From NCBI GenBank assembly GCA_031432545.1, contig JAVKGX010000005.1, positions 79,591 to 143,590 of the forward strand: a stretch of DNA of 64,000 nt. The letters run 5' to 3'. The translations under genes were made by a program, and so were the position numbers. How positions within the stretch are numbered: position 1 is the stretch's first letter; every line of letters starts with the position of its first letter. Under the pieces are notes generated by a model that was not told the origin of the DNA, did no database searches, and worked only from the letters and a program-made list of their open reading frames with translations. The stretch is from Armatimonadota bacterium (GTDB lineage Bacteria > Sysuimicrobiota > Sysuimicrobiia > Sysuimicrobiales > Sysuimicrobiaceae). Shown in pieces: positions 38,063-46,870 of this stretch.

Positions 38063-38446
38063 ATGGACATGGTCCACCCCGACCGCGGCGCCGCAGGACC
38101 TCCGGATCGGCCGGAGTACTTCAGTGGGGAGGTGCGCATGCAGCATCTCCGCCGGACCGACGACCCGCGCGGGGTGGAGATCGTCGCGGTCTTCTTCGAG
38201 CCTGGCTCCCGCACCCGACCGCACGTGCACCACACCGACCAGACGCTCGTGTTCTTCGAAGGGGAGGGAATCGTGGCGACGGAGACCGTACGGCGGACCG
38301 TGCGGGCCGGCGAGGTCGTCGTGATCCCGGCCGGTACCTGGCACTGGCACGGGGCGACCCGAAAGGCGGGTGCGTCCCACCTGTCGATCAAGCCGCCCGG
38401 ACCCACCGATTGGGACGCGCCGCTGCGGAACTGGCATGAGTATTGA
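38063..38446 (+). CDS. Cupin-domain protein
   Basis: A 127-residue single cupin: metal-binding motif 1 [18 protein letters not shown] and motif 2 with [13 protein letters not shown]. Small cupins bind a divalent metal and act as isomerases, dioxygenases or sensors; the substrate cannot be read. It lies four bases after moeA and overlaps moaC by eleven, so it is part of the Mo-cofactor operon by position. Possible starts are ATGs at 38063 and 38069. The first 20 residues look non-conserved, with a GGGGAGGTGCGC upstream of an internal ATG at 38138. Confidence 0.75.
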   Translation: MDMVHPDRGAAGPPDRPEYFSGEVRMQHLRRTDDPRGVEIVAVFFEPGSRTRPHVHHTDQTLVFFEGEGIVATETVRRTVRAGEVVVIPAGTWHWHGATRKAGASHLSIKPPGPTDWDAPLRNWHEY

Positions 38447-39044
38447 GGCACGGGGCCGGCGGTCGCAGGTCCACGGTCGGCGGCGGACGGACCGAAGCCC
38501 ACAGAAGGCCGACACCCCGGCAGCGGCCTCCGCTCTGACCCATCTGGACTCGGCAGGGCGGCCGCGGATGGTCGACGTAGGCGCCAAGGCGGAGTCCGTT
38601 CGCGAGGCGACCGCGCGCGGGGAGGTCCGGATGAAGCCCGCGACGTTGGCCATGGTCCGCGAGGGCCGCGCGCACAAAGGAGACGTGCTGGCCGCCGCGC
38701 AGATCGCGGGGATCCAGGCCGCCAAGCGCACCTGGGAAATCGTCCCGATGTGCCACCCCGTTCCGCTGACGGGTGTGGAGATGGACTTCGACTTCGACGC
38801 GCAACAGTCGGCGGTTCGCATCCGGGCCACGGCCCGCACCGTCGCACGGACCGGCGTCGAGATGGAGGCGCTGACGGCCGTGGTGGCGGCGGCGCTGTGT
38901 GTCTACGACATGTGCAAGGCCGTGGACCGCGAGATGACCATCACCGAAGTCTGGCTGGAACGGAAGTCGGGCGGCCGGTCTGGCACGTGGGAGCGCACAC
39001 CGGGCTTTGCACTCCGGAAGGCATCACGGGACGAACGGACGTGA
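38436..39044 (+). CDS. moaC: Cyclic pyranopterin monophosphate synthase MoaC
   Basis: A 202-residue MoaC, the enzyme closing the cyclic pyranopterin in the second step of molybdopterin synthesis. Hallmarks are [35 protein letters not shown], the active-site [11 protein letters not shown] and [26 protein letters not shown]. An extra basic N-terminus of about 33 residues precedes the usual start, so translation might begin later than the ATG at 38436. moaA is not adjacent. It overlaps the following thioesterase gene by four bases. Confidence 0.93.
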   Translation: MSIEARGRRSQVHGRRRTDRSPQKADTPAAASALTHLDSAGRPRMVDVGAKAESVREATARGEVRMKPATLAMVREGRAHKGDVLAAAQIAGIQAAKRTWEIVPMCHPVPLTGVEMDFDFDAQQSAVRIRATARTVARTGVEMEALTAVVAAALCVYDMCKAVDREMTITEVWLERKSGGRSGTWERTPGFALRKASRDERT

Positions 39045-39454
39045 TCGAGCGCGCCAACCGCTGCTTCGTGTGCGGTCCGGACAACCCCATCGGCTTGCAC
39101 CTGCGCTTTTCTCCGGACGGCAGGGCGATCGAGGCGGAGTTCGTGCCGACCGAGCTGCACGTCGGATACGAGGGCATCGTACACGGTGGCATCCTCGCGG
39201 CGGCGATGGATGACGCGATGGCCAATCTCTTCTACTTCCGCGGCCAGAAGGGTCTGACGGCCCGGATGGAGGTTCGATTTCGGCGGGCGGTGCGGCCCGG
39301 ACAGGCGCTCCGCGTCCGGGCCTGGATCGAGGAGGAGGGCCCGCGCACGATCACGGCGCGGGCCGAGGTCCTGTGCGGTGGGGACGTCGCCTGCGCGGCG
39401 TCGGGCACCTTCTTGCGGAGTCAGATCGAGCGGGACAGCCTTGGACAGTCCTGA
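39041..39454 (+). CDS. PaaI-type hotdog thioesterase
   Basis: A 137-residue 4HBT-family protein: [18 protein letters not shown] at the N-terminus, the catalytic-loop [23 protein letters not shown] (His-Gly-Gly followed by Asp) and [18 protein letters not shown]. It should hydrolyse a thioester of CoA or another carrier in the cytoplasm; the substrate is unknown. It starts at a GTG overlapping the moaC stop and overlaps smpB by 14 bases, bridging the Mo-cofactor genes to the trans-translation genes. Confidence 0.85.
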   Translation: MIERANRCFVCGPDNPIGLHLRFSPDGRAIEAEFVPTELHVGYEGIVHGGILAAAMDDAMANLFYFRGQKGLTARMEVRFRRAVRPGQALRVRAWIEEEGPRTITARAEVLCGGDVACAASGTFLRSQIERDSLGQS

Positions 39455-39914
39455 GCGCACCGTCCTCACCAACCGGCGCGCACGCCACGAATACCACATC
39501 GAGCAGACCCACGAAGCCGGTCTGGTGCTGACCGGGACCGAGGTGAAGTCGCTGCGCGCCGGAAAGGCCTCGCTCCAGGACGCCTACGCACGCATCCGCG
39601 GCGGCGAGGTGTGGCTGATGAACATGTATATCCACCCCTACGAGAAGGGAGGCGTCTTCAACCACGACCCGCTGCGTCCGCGCAAGCTGCTCCTCCGTTC
39701 GGAGGAGATCCGACGCCTGGTCGGCAGAGTCCAGCAGAGGGGTTACACACTGATCCCCCTGCGCGTGTACTTCCGGCGGGGCTACGCCAAGGTCGAGCTG
39801 GCGCTGGCGCGCGGCAAGAAACTGTACGACCGACGGGAAGCGGTGGCCCGGCGAGACGCCGAACGGCAGATCGCCCGCGCGGTTGGGGAACGCAAGCCCT
39901 CCCGGAATCCGTGA
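39441..39914 (+). CDS. smpB: SsrA-binding protein SmpB
   Basis: A 157-residue OB-fold protein that binds tmRNA and delivers it to stalled ribosomes. It has RRARHEYHIEQTHEAGLVLTGTEVKSLRAGKASLQDAYARI, MNMYIHPYEKGG, RPRKLLLRSEEIRRL and the basic C-terminal tail RGKKLYDRREAVARRDAERQIARA that enters the decoding site. The TTG at 39441 gives the normal family length; no in-frame ATG precedes the conserved region. The tmRNA gene begins 33 bases after its stop. Confidence 0.95.
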   Translation: MDSPERTVLTNRRARHEYHIEQTHEAGLVLTGTEVKSLRAGKASLQDAYARIRGGEVWLMNMYIHPYEKGGVFNHDPLRPRKLLLRSEEIRRLVGRVQQRGYTLIPLRVYFRRGYAKVELALARGKKLYDRREAVARRDAERQIARAVGERKPSRNP

Positions 39915-39920
39915 TACAAT
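39912..39920 (+). promoter_or_regulatory. Extended -10 promoter of ssrA (TGATACAAT)
   Basis: TG-A-TACAAT, five of six in the -10 plus the TGn extension; the TGA of the smpB stop codon is its TGn part. It lies 27 bases before the mature tmRNA 5' end, leaving a leader of about 20 bases for RNase P removal. Confidence 0.6.
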
Positions 39921-39947
39921 GGTGAAGGCAACGACACTGTTGTAAAA

Positions 39948-40296
39948 GGGGGCGAAAGGTTTCGACTGGGCAGGAAGAAGCAGGGCTGCGGGCCGAGGTC
40001 CCAGGGTCCTCGCAAATCAACCTGGAAGGCGAACAAACGCCAACAAGCCCGTTCTCGCCGCGGCCTAATCCCCGCGGCCGCCTTCCGGGTCTCGCCGGCG
40101 GATCCGGGTAAGGCGTCACCGGCCGGCTGCGCTGGGCCGCTCCGCCCTCGGCGGCACGGCTAAGACAGAGGGGGCTGGTGCCGCGGCGATCCCGCCTGCG
40201 GGAGCGCACGGCGCGAGACGAGAACGCAGGCTAGGCTCGTAGACGCTCTGCCCTCACCTGCTCAGGACGCGGGTTCGATTCCCGCCGCCTCCACCA
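39948..40296 (+). ncRNA. ssrA: Transfer-messenger RNA (tmRNA)
   Basis: About 349 bases. The 5' end GGGGGCGAAAGGTTTCGACTGG pairs through GGGGGCG (39948-39954) with CGCCTCC (40286-40292), followed by discriminator A and encoded CCA. The T-arm GGGTTCGATTCCC is at the 3' end. The tag frame starts at a resume GCA (40012) and ends at TAA (40066-40068), encoding ANQPGRRTNANKPVLAAA, a protease-targeting tag ending in small hydrophobic residues. The G-C rich pseudoknot segments lie between 40070 and 40240. It rescues stalled ribosomes with SmpB, encoded just upstream. Confidence 0.95.
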
Positions 40297-40298
40297 GA

Positions 40299-40317
40299 GT
40301 TGTAGGCTCCCTACAAC
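40299..40317. other. Hairpin directly after the tmRNA 3' end
   Basis: A perfect eight-base stem GTTGTAGG / CCTACAAC with a three-base loop starts three bases after the CCA of ssrA. It could stop transcription or mark the 3' processing boundary, but no T run follows, so it is not a typical factor-independent terminator. Confidence 0.45.
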
Positions 40318-40439
40318 GGCGCTCGTTCCGCCCTAGCGGAGGGGCGTCGGTCTCCCGAACGGCACGGACCGCAGCGAAAATGAGGAGGCCACCGTCGGCG
40401 GCCTCCTGGGCCAGACTGCCAGGTGCGACCGTCAGGCGT

Positions 40440-40934
40440 TCATCGGTCGCGCTCGGGCGGACAGGCATCAGGCTGATCGTTCAGACACGGTGATCCGCTC
40501 AGCCGGACGCTGGGGATCGTCGGACCGACGATCACGAGCACGACACCTGTGGGGGCAATGACCAGCTGGACGTTGACTTGCTGGATCGTGCCGATCGGCG
40601 TGCGGGCCACCACGGGTTGCCCCAGCTGCAGCGGCACGGTGTAGAACACTCGCCCCTGCAGTTTCGGCCCGGCCGGGGTGTTCATCCGGACGAGTTGGCC
40701 TGGCGGGATCCACACCCCGGGCTGGAGGAACAGGAGCGAGACACCGCGTTCGGTGCGGAGCACCGCGGTACGGTAGCAGCGGCCGGCCCGGATGACGACG
40801 GCACCGACCGCCACAGAACGGTCCGGGCAGAACAGTGCCGCCGCGGGGTCCGGACGCGCCCCGCCGGGGCCCGCGGCGGCTGGGATGCCCAGGGCGAGCA
40901 CAAGACAGCTCGCTGTCGCGAGCAGACGGATCAT
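40440..40934 (-). CDS. Small secreted protein of unknown function
   Basis: A 164-residue protein with a clear signal peptide (MIRLLATASCLVLALGIPAAAG) and a mature part of beta-strand-like segments (LLFLQPGVWIPPGQLVRM, VFYTVPLQLGQPVVARTPIG, VLVIVGPTIPSVRL). Four cysteines in two spread pairs (LFCPD, GRCYR, SPCLN, DACPP) may form disulfides, consistent with export. AGGAGGTGA precedes the ATG at 40934. I recognise no family. It lies between ssrA and a transglutaminase-like gene on the same strand. Confidence 0.65.
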   Translation of the reverse strand: MIRLLATASCLVLALGIPAAAGPGGARPDPAAALFCPDRSVAVGAVVIRAGRCYRTAVLRTERGVSLLFLQPGVWIPPGQLVRMNTPAGPKLQGRVFYTVPLQLGQPVVARTPIGTIQQVNVQLVIAPTGVVLVIVGPTIPSVRLSGSPCLNDQPDACPPERDR

Positions 40935-41007
40935 GGGATCACCTCCTCAGTCCTGATGCACAGGGCCTATATAGAGGATACGAGGTCGGCGGGGCCTGCG
41001 GTTCCCG

Positions 41008-41673
41008 TCAGAGCCATCGGGCCACGGCCCGGGCGCCGTACAGCTGTGCCAGCGCCGCCCGGGTCGGCCGGCGGCCTGATTCCTTGAAGGCCAAAAAGCG
41101 CCGCAGCATCCTTCCGTGGCGCCGATCGGACGTGCGCAGCCGCCGGTGGGGCATCCGGATCAAAGCCCGCTCGACCTCCCACACGTTGTGATCGCTCAAG
41201 CGCCAGTCGCCGCGCACGATCTCGTCCAGATCGGCCACGCCGTAAGCGACAATGCGGCCCGATCCATCCACGTACGGGTCGACGTAACTCATCACAAGGT
41301 CTCGGATCGTGCGGAAGACGGGCTTGCGGCCGTGCAGCCCCCGATCGCGCGATCGCCCGATGCTGCCCCATCGGCCGCCGGACCGATACACGAACAGGAC
41401 GTGGTCCAATCGGTCCTGCGACTCCAGGTCCAAAACCAGGGGCGGATGTCCATGTTGTTCGAGGATCGTGGCCGCCGCCAGGACCGCCTCCAGACAGTGG
41501 GCCTCCCAGTGGCGCACCACCCCGCGGAACGTCCGCAACGTCTCATCCTCACGCTCCCAGTTGTACGGGAGGGTTCGCAAAAACCGCTGCACCTGCTGTG
41601 GGGTGCGGTGGGCGAGTACGACGCGCCGCTCCTTGGGGGTGAATGCCGATAGCGGCGGCCTGCGCGGACGCAT
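41008..41673 (-). CDS. Transglutaminase-like hypothetical protein
   Basis: A 221-residue soluble protein. HWEAHCLEAVLAAATILEQHGHPP, DRLDHVLFVYRSGGRWGSIG and RSRDRGLHGRKPVF place Cys60, His91 and Asp110 in the order and spacing of a transglutaminase/papain-like triad, with an aromatic-rich strand after the His. The N-terminal FLRTLPYNWEREDETLRTFRGVV is usual in such proteins, whose substrates are unknown. No signal peptide is seen, so it is cytoplasmic. It is divergent from the PerR-like gene, sharing a 66-base AT-rich intergenic region. Confidence 0.6.
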   Translation of the reverse strand: MRPRRPPLSAFTPKERRVVLAHRTPQQVQRFLRTLPYNWEREDETLRTFRGVVRHWEAHCLEAVLAAATILEQHGHPPLVLDLESQDRLDHVLFVYRSGGRWGSIGRSRDRGLHGRKPVFRTIRDLVMSYVDPYVDGSGRIVAYGVADLDEIVRGDWRLSDHNVWEVERALIRMPHRRLRTSDRRHGRMLRRFLAFKESGRRPTRAALAQLYGARAVARWL

Positions 41674-41739
41674 CGTCGAGGGGGTTCTATGCGACGGCCC
41701 GGCCTCCCTTGCGCTGTCCGAACCGATATGTAATACTAT
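41674..41739. promoter_or_regulatory. AT-rich divergent control region before the PerR-like gene
   Basis: The right end of this 66-base gap, with the first codons of the PerR-like gene (about 41725-41760), is an AT-rich island including GATATGTAATACTATG and GGATATCATAAC. -10-like hexamers occur on both strands (TACTAT, plus; TATGAT, minus). No perfect PerR box (TTATAATnATTATAA) is present. The PerR-like gene has no Shine-Dalgarno and may be leaderless. Confidence 0.35.
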
Positions 41740-42210
41740 GTGCAAATGGATATCATAACGCAGACCCGCCGAGAACTCGCGGCGACCGGACGCCGTGTCA
41801 CCCCGCAGCGGCTGGCAGTCTACGGGGCGCTGCGGCGTGCGCGGGACCACCCGTCGGCGGAGGATGTGTACCGCTCGGTCCGGCGGACCCACCCGACGAT
41901 GAGCCGGGCGACCGTATACCGTGCGCTCGATCTGTTCGCCTCGCTCGGACTCGTGGAGGTGTTCCGGGGCGCGGACGGGGTCGCGCGGTACGATCCGCAT
42001 CCCAGCTCGCACGTCAACCTGGAATGTGCGGTGTGCGGGCGCATCGAGGACGTATCCGACCCCGGTCTGCAGACGCTGGCACAGCGCACCGCCCAGCGGG
42101 TGGGCTTCGCGCTGGCCGGGCTCGTGGTCCTGCGCGGCAGGTGTCGGATGTGCGCGGCGGCTCCGAAGACGGCAACACCAAACCGGAAAGGGAGGGGACA
42201 TCATGGGTGA
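41740..42210 (+). CDS. PerR-like Fur-family repressor
   Basis: A protein of about 156 residues with winged helix RVTPQRLAVYGALRRARDHPSAEDVY, recognition helix TMSRATVYRALDLFASLGL, regulatory metal region RYDPHPSSHVNLECAVCGRIEDV and a second CxxC (CRMC). The Asp five residues after the second Cys corresponds to PerR Asp104 (Glu in Fur), the residue that enables peroxide sensing by Fe-dependent His oxidation. The start is GTG 41740 or ATG 41746. It overlaps a ferritin-like gene by eight bases, a usual PerR target, supporting an oxidative-stress role. Confidence 0.85.
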   Translation: MQMDIITQTRRELAATGRRVTPQRLAVYGALRRARDHPSAEDVYRSVRRTHPTMSRATVYRALDLFASLGLVEVFRGADGVARYDPHPSSHVNLECAVCGRIEDVSDPGLQTLAQRTAQRVGFALAGLVVLRGRCRMCAAAPKTATPNRKGRGHHG

Positions 42211-42697
42211 GAAGGGCAGGGCCATCGTCGATCTGGACGTCGAGGAGCTCATCGGTCAACTGCGCAAGGCTTACCTCGACGAGCTGCTGGCGTTTTACTC
42301 GTACTGGATCACTGCTCAGGTGGCGGAAGGCTGGCACGGTGAGGAGCTCGTAGAGCACTTCCAGGACGAGGCGAAGGACGAACTCGGCCACGCGCAGAAG
42401 CTGGCAGCCCGCATCGTGGAACTGGGGGGTGATCCGGTCGTCCACCCGCGGGACTGGGAGGCCGGTGCCAACGCGCCGTGGACTGCGCCCCGTGCGAACT
42501 GGGCGGACGCCGACGGCATGGTCGAAGACCAGATCCGGGCCGAGCGAGGGGCGATCGAGACGTACAACCGCCTGGCGAAGATGACGTTCGGCAAGGACCC
42601 CGTCACCTACGCCCTCGCGACGGAGTTGCTCGCAGACGAAGTCCGCCACGAGGAGTTCCTGGAAAACCTTCTGGGCGGCCGCAGATCGAAGGCGTAG
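42203..42697 (+). CDS. Ferritin-like diiron protein (bacterioferritin/Dps-like)
   Basis: A 164-residue four-helix-bundle protein. Diiron ligands appear as Glu in AYLDELLAFYSYW, ExxH in DEAKDELGHAQKL, Glu in QIRAERGAIETYN and ExxH in LADEVRHEEFLENL. It probably oxidises and stores ferrous iron or removes peroxide in the cytoplasm. GGGAGGGG precedes the ATG, which lies inside the PerR-like gene, so regulator and effector form one operon. A long hairpin follows its stop. Confidence 0.85.
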   Translation: MGEKGRAIVDLDVEELIGQLRKAYLDELLAFYSYWITAQVAEGWHGEELVEHFQDEAKDELGHAQKLAARIVELGGDPVVHPRDWEAGANAPWTAPRANWADADGMVEDQIRAERGAIETYNRLAKMTFGKDPVTYALATELLADEVRHEEFLENLLGGRRSKA

Positions 42698-42713
42698 CCG
42701 CCCGACCGTACGT

Positions 42714-42755
42714 GAGGACTCCTTCCGGGCCTGCGGGGCCGCGGGAGGAGTTCTC
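42714..42755 (+). terminator. Long hairpin after the ferritin-like gene
   Basis: An imperfect stem of about 14-17 pairs, GAGGACTCCTTCCGG (42714-42728) with a GCGGGAGGAGTTCTC arm (42741-42755), including G-U pairs. Only a weak T-rich TTCTCGTCT follows, so termination strength is uncertain. Confidence 0.5.
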
Positions 42756-42851
42756 GTCTGCGCGGTCGAACGCGTGGGATGGGCCAGAGGGGGAAACCAA
42801 CGACAGCAGGGGTTGCAGCTAGGCGTCGCGGATTTCTCGGAGAACACCCGA

Positions 42852-44639
42852 ATGGCCCGCTTCGGCGCGTTGATCTTCATCGCCGCGCTCGCACTCGGCG
42901 TGCGCGGAGCGCCTGCCTTCGGTCAGGCAGGCCCCCGAATCGTCGTCAACGGGGAAGAACTCCGGCTCGACCCGCCGGCGGCGTTCCGCAGGGGCGTCCT
43001 GTTCGCTCCGATCGACAACCTGTTCGCGCCCTACGGCGCATCGGCCCGCTGGGATCTTGCGACCCGCACCGCGGAGGTGCAGGGCGGACGCGACGTCCGC
43101 GTCCAGTTTCGGGCCAACGACACCCACGCGACGGTCAACGGGGAGCTGCGTCCTCTGCCCTCGCCCGCGGTGGTCGTCGACGGCCGCCTGCTCGTGCCGG
43201 TCGAGTTCGCCTATCAGGCGCTGGGTGCGTGGGTGCGGTGGGAGGCTCAGGAGAACACCCTGCACGTCGCCTCCCAGGTCCTGAGGTTGGTGTTCGAGCG
43301 CGGGTTGTGGGGTCTTCGCCTGCAGATCGAAGCCACCGGTCCGGTGCGGGCGCGCACGGTCACGCTAGCGCAGCCAGACCGGGTGGTGATCGACCTTTTG
43401 AACGCGGTCTCCCGGATCCAGACCCGCGAGACCGCGCTGCAGGACGGCGGCATCCAGCGGGTGCGCATCGCGCAGTTCCAGACCAAGCCCTACGTGACGC
43501 GGATCGTGCTGGACGTGGAAACCCCGCTGGAGGCGGAAGTCGGACAGGGCAGCGGTCACGATCTGGTGGTGACGTTCCGGCCGCCCCGGGCGTCGACCTC
43601 CCTCGCGCCACCTACGGATCCGCCGCGGTCGGCCACGCCGGCCCTGGTCGAGACGGTGGCGCCGCTCCCTCCCCCGCCGGGACCGTTGCCGGGCCACCAC
43701 GACGTCCAGTTGCCGACCCCACCTCCGGCGACTCCGCCGGGACCGGCCGGGGATACGCCGCGCATCCTCGAGGTCGTCGTCCAGCGGGAGGTCGGCCGCA
43801 TCCGGGTGGTCGTGCACGGAGACCGCCCCTTGCAGTACAGGGTACACGAGCTGCCCGAGCCGGACCGGTTGATCCTGGATCTCCCGGCGGTGTTCGTCCC
43901 CGTCAAACAGGAGATCCCGGTCGGCGGTCCGATCGAGGTGGTGCGCGCTGCGCAGTTCCAGGCCGATCCCAACATCGCCCGCATCGTGCTCCAGTGGCGC
44001 CAGCGGACCTCGTACCAGATATCGGCGGAGGAAGGGGGCGCCCGTCTGGTGATCGCGGTCGAAGACGAGCCGGCGTCGGTCGTCCGGGGTCGCCACGTCG
44101 TGGCGATCGACCCCGGCCACGGCGGCAAAGACCCGGGCGCGATCGGGGTGACCGGACTGGTGGAGAAAGACGTCGTCCTCGACGTCTCCTTGCGCGTGCG
44201 GACCGTACTTGCGCGGGCCGGCGTCCGCACCGTGATGACGCGCGAGGCCGACATCTTCGTGGACCTGGCCGACCGTGTGCCGATCGCGTTGCGCGCGGGC
44301 GCCACGGTCTTCGTCAGCGTCCACGCGAACTCGAACACGCGGGGCGTGATCCGCGGCTCGGAGACCTACTACCTCAAGCCCAGCGGTCTGCCGCTGGCGA
44401 CCGCGATCCAGGAAGAAATGGGGCGTAGCCTGGGGATCCCCGACCGCGGCGTGCGCAGCGCGAACTTCAAGGTGCTGCGCGACGCGCCGATCCCCGCTGC
44501 CCTGGTGGAGATCGGGTACCTATCCAACCTACAGGACGAGGCCCTGCTGCGCACACCCTCATTCCGCCAGCTCGCTGCCGAGGCGATCGGACGGGGCATC
44601 CTGCGCTTCCTGACCACCGCGCCGCCGCCGCAGCCGTGA
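42852..44639 (+). CDS. N-acetylmuramoyl-L-alanine amidase with AMIN domains
   Basis: A 595-residue exported zinc amidase that cuts the glycan-peptide bond of peptidoglycan. In order: signal peptide (1-25), copper-amine-oxidase-N-like domain (about 28-140), AMIN domain (about 145-245), Pro-rich linker (250-300), second AMIN domain (about 303-405), amidase_3 domain (about 414-590). Zinc ligands are His423 (DPGHGGKDPG), Glu438 (GLVEKDV) and His491 (SVHANSN), and the catalytic Glu is Glu553 (LVEIGYLSN). AMIN domains bind peptidoglycan and target division or septal sites. The start follows GGAGAACACCCGA. Confidence 0.93.
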   Translation: MARFGALIFIAALALGVRGAPAFGQAGPRIVVNGEELRLDPPAAFRRGVLFAPIDNLFAPYGASARWDLATRTAEVQGGRDVRVQFRANDTHATVNGELRPLPSPAVVVDGRLLVPVEFAYQALGAWVRWEAQENTLHVASQVLRLVFERGLWGLRLQIEATGPVRARTVTLAQPDRVVIDLLNAVSRIQTRETALQDGGIQRVRIAQFQTKPYVTRIVLDVETPLEAEVGQGSGHDLVVTFRPPRASTSLAPPTDPPRSATPALVETVAPLPPPPGPLPGHHDVQLPTPPPATPPGPAGDTPRILEVVVQREVGRIRVVVHGDRPLQYRVHELPEPDRLILDLPAVFVPVKQEIPVGGPIEVVRAAQFQADPNIARIVLQWRQRTSYQISAEEGGARLVIAVEDEPASVVRGRHVVAIDPGHGGKDPGAIGVTGLVEKDVVLDVSLRVRTVLARAGVRTVMTREADIFVDLADRVPIALRAGATVFVSVHANSNTRGVIRGSETYYLKPSGLPLATAIQEEMGRSLGIPDRGVRSANFKVLRDAPIPAALVEIGYLSNLQDEALLRTPSFRQLAAEAIGRGILRFLTTAPPPQP

Positions 44640-44643
44640 TTTG

Positions 44644-45390
44644 ATGAGGCTCACCGTCTTGGGCCGATCGGGAGGCTACGCACGGGCCGGGGAAGCGTGC
44701 TCCGGCTACCTGGTGGAAGACGGCGGGAGGCGGATCCTGCTCGACCTCGGCAACGGCGTGCTGTCCCGCCTGCTGGAGCGTTTGGACGTGTACGCGCTGG
44801 ACGGTTTGGTGCTGTCCCACATGCACCCCGACCACGTGGCCGACTTCCCCTCGCTGCGCGTTGCGCTGGAGTGGAGCCATCCGAGCGGAAGTTGGGGAGG
44901 GCACCTTCCCGTGATGGCCGGGCAGGACGCCCCCGCCTACCTGGCGGGCTACGCCGGGGACGATGCGATGCGGTGCTTCGACATCCTCCGGATCCGCCCC
45001 GGCACAGCGGTCGACTTCTGTGGGTTTCGGCTGCGGTTTGCGAGGGCGTCCCATCCCGTACCGACGTACGCGGTGCGCATCGAGAGCGGAGGGTGTGCGC
45101 TCGTGTACACCGCCGACACCGGGCCGTCGGACGACGTCGTTTGCCTGGCTGAGGGCGCCGACCTGCTGCTGGCGGAGGCCACGCTCACGGATGCCTACGA
45201 GCACCTGGCTGCCTCGGTTGGCCACCTGACGGGATCGATGGCGGGTGAGATGGCGGCGCGGGCCGGCGTCGGTCGTCTGCTGCTCACGCACTTCTTCCCC
45301 ACCAGCGACCCACAGGAGTCTGCCCGCCAGGCACAGAAGGCGTTCGGTGACGTCGCCTGCGCGGAGGAGAGACGGACGTACGAGGTTTGA
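44644..45390 (+). CDS. MBL-fold metallohydrolase (RNase Z/PhnP-like)
   Basis: A 248-residue metallo-beta-lactamase-fold hydrolase with metal motif [15 protein letters not shown], later ligands in [24 protein letters not shown] and the C-terminal [11 protein letters not shown]. The arrangement resembles the RNase Z/phosphodiesterase branch (a single domain with no exosite arm seen). Nuclease or phosphodiesterase activity is plausible next to rph, the tRNA 3' trimming exonuclease gene, which starts two bases after its stop. The ATG at 44644 is preferred over the TTG at 44641. Confidence 0.8.
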   Translation: MRLTVLGRSGGYARAGEACSGYLVEDGGRRILLDLGNGVLSRLLERLDVYALDGLVLSHMHPDHVADFPSLRVALEWSHPSGSWGGHLPVMAGQDAPAYLAGYAGDDAMRCFDILRIRPGTAVDFCGFRLRFARASHPVPTYAVRIESGGCALVYTADTGPSDDVVCLAEGADLLLAEATLTDAYEHLAASVGHLTGSMAGEMAARAGVGRLLLTHFFPTSDPQESARQAQKAFGDVACAEERRTYEV

Positions 45391-45391
45391 G

Positions 45392-46132
45392 ATGGCGCAG
45401 CACAAAACCGGTGCGGTGCGGGCGGACGGCCGCGCGGCGGACGAACTGCGCCCCTGTCGGATCACCCGCCGGTACCTGAAGCACGCCGAGGGATCGGTGT
45501 TGATCGAGCTGGGGGATACGCGCGTCATCTGCGCGGCCACGGTCGAGGATCGTGTGCCGCAGTGGCTGAGGGGCAGCGGGCAGGGATGGATCACCGCGGA
45601 ATACGGGATGCTGCCGCGCTCTTCCCGGGAACGCATCCCCCGCGAGGCCGGGGGCAAGATCGGAGGCCGTACCCATGAGATCCAGAGGCTGATCGGCCGA
45701 TCCCTGCGTGCTGCGGTCGACCTCAAGAATCTGGGAGAACGCACGATCTGGATCGACTGCGACGTGCTGCAGGCCGACGGCGGCACCCGGACGGCGGCGG
45801 TGACCGGGGCGTTCGTTGCGCTCGTCGATGCGATCGGGCTGCTGCACCGCACCCAGGCGCTGTCCTCCTGGCCCGTCCGCAGCTTCGTCGCCGCCACGAG
45901 CGTGGGGATCGTGGGCGGGATGCCGATGCTCGACCTGGCGTACGACGAGGACTCGAAGGCAGAGGTCGACATGAACCTGGTCATGACCGACCGCGGCGAG
46001 TTCGTGGAGATTCAGGGGACGGGGGAGGGCAGGGCGTTCGCGCGTGAGGAACTCCTCGCGCTGATGCATCTGGGGGAATCCGGAATCCGTCGCTTGATCG
46101 AGATCCAGAAGGAGAGCCTGCGGGACGGCTGA
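45392..46132 (+). CDS. rph: Ribonuclease PH
   Basis: A 246-residue phosphorolytic 3'-5' exoribonuclease that trims tRNA 3' ends. Characteristic motifs are [32 protein letters not shown], the basic phosphate-binding [33 protein letters not shown] and [17 protein letters not shown]. Gene order rph-rdgB is widespread in bacteria. The ATG follows GAGG at a seven-base spacing. It is full length. Confidence 0.96.
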   Translation: MAQHKTGAVRADGRAADELRPCRITRRYLKHAEGSVLIELGDTRVICAATVEDRVPQWLRGSGQGWITAEYGMLPRSSRERIPREAGGKIGGRTHEIQRLIGRSLRAAVDLKNLGERTIWIDCDVLQADGGTRTAAVTGAFVALVDAIGLLHRTQALSSWPVRSFVAATSVGIVGGMPMLDLAYDEDSKAEVDMNLVMTDRGEFVEIQGTGEGRAFAREELLALMHLGESGIRRLIEIQKESLRDG

Positions 46133-46184
46133 GGCACGGGCCTTGCACACAGAGAAGCGTGACCCACGTGGGGGGTCTGGCATC

Positions 46185-46802
46185 GTGAGCAGCCACACAC
46201 GCGCCGTGCTCGTCATCGCGACCCGGAACCCCGGCAAGCTGCGAGAATTGCAGCGGATCCTCGACGACCTTCCGTTCGAGCTGCGGACGCTGCGCGACTA
46301 TCCGGACCTCCCGGTCCTTCCTGAGGAAGGGGCCATGTACGCGGAGAACGCGGTTTCCAAGGCCGTCACGGTCGCGCGGTGGACGGGTGAGATCGCCCTC
46401 GCCGACGACTCCGGCATCGAGGTGGATTACCTGGAAGGCCGGCCCGGAGTGCACTCGGCACGCTTCCTGGGCGACGACGCCACCGACGAAGACCGCAACC
46501 GGGAGGTCCTGCGGAGACTGGAGGGGGTACCCCCGGAGAGTCGGACGGCGCGCTACCGTGCGGTCGTCGCCGTCGCCTTTCCGGACGGTTCGGTGCGGAC
46601 GTTCGAGGGCGTCTGCGAGGGGATGATCGCCCGGACGCCGCGGGGAGAAGGCGGATTCGGCTACGACCCGATCTTCTACGTTCCGGAGCTGGACCGCACG
46701 GTGGCCGAACTCTCCCCGGAGGAGAAGGACCGGATCAGCCATCGCGGGCAGGCGCTGCGCGCAGCCCGAGGTTTCCTGGCGGAGCTGGCCCGCGGGTCGT
46801 AG
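46185..46802 (+). CDS. rdgB: XTP/dITP diphosphatase (RdgB/HAM1)
   Basis: A 205-residue house-cleaning pyrophosphatase hydrolysing dITP and XTP to monophosphates. Motifs are LVIATRNPGKLRELQRIL, YAENAVSKA, the metal-binding ALADDSGIEVDYLEGRPGVHSARF and GGFGYDPIFYVP with EKDRISHRGQA. The GTG at 46185 gives the usual start after a G6 stretch nine bases upstream; a TTG at 46143 would add 14 residues. It follows rph, the common partnership. Confidence 0.95.
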   Translation: MSSHTRAVLVIATRNPGKLRELQRILDDLPFELRTLRDYPDLPVLPEEGAMYAENAVSKAVTVARWTGEIALADDSGIEVDYLEGRPGVHSARFLGDDATDEDRNREVLRRLEGVPPESRTARYRAVVAVAFPDGSVRTFEGVCEGMIARTPRGEGGFGYDPIFYVPELDRTVAELSPEEKDRISHRGQALRAARGFLAELARGS

Positions 46803-46828
46803 CGCGGTTTCCGGCCCGGCGTTGGCCC

Positions 46829-46837
46829 TGATAAGAT
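46829..46837 (+). promoter_or_regulatory. Extended -10 promoter element (TGATAAGAT)
   Basis: TG-A-TAAGAT, four of six in the -10 with the TGn extension, in the gap after rdgB and 34 bases before the next gene. Upstream GTTGGC is at best a poor -35. Confidence 0.4.
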
Positions 46838-46870
46838 TCCAAGCAAGGGGTTTGAGAACCGGAGGCAGGC

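Noticed and set aside
40262-40468. Minus-strand frame ending in VEAAGIEPAS
   Set aside because: It is the antisense translation of the tmRNA 3' end; this peptide is a well-known artefact of stable RNA genes.
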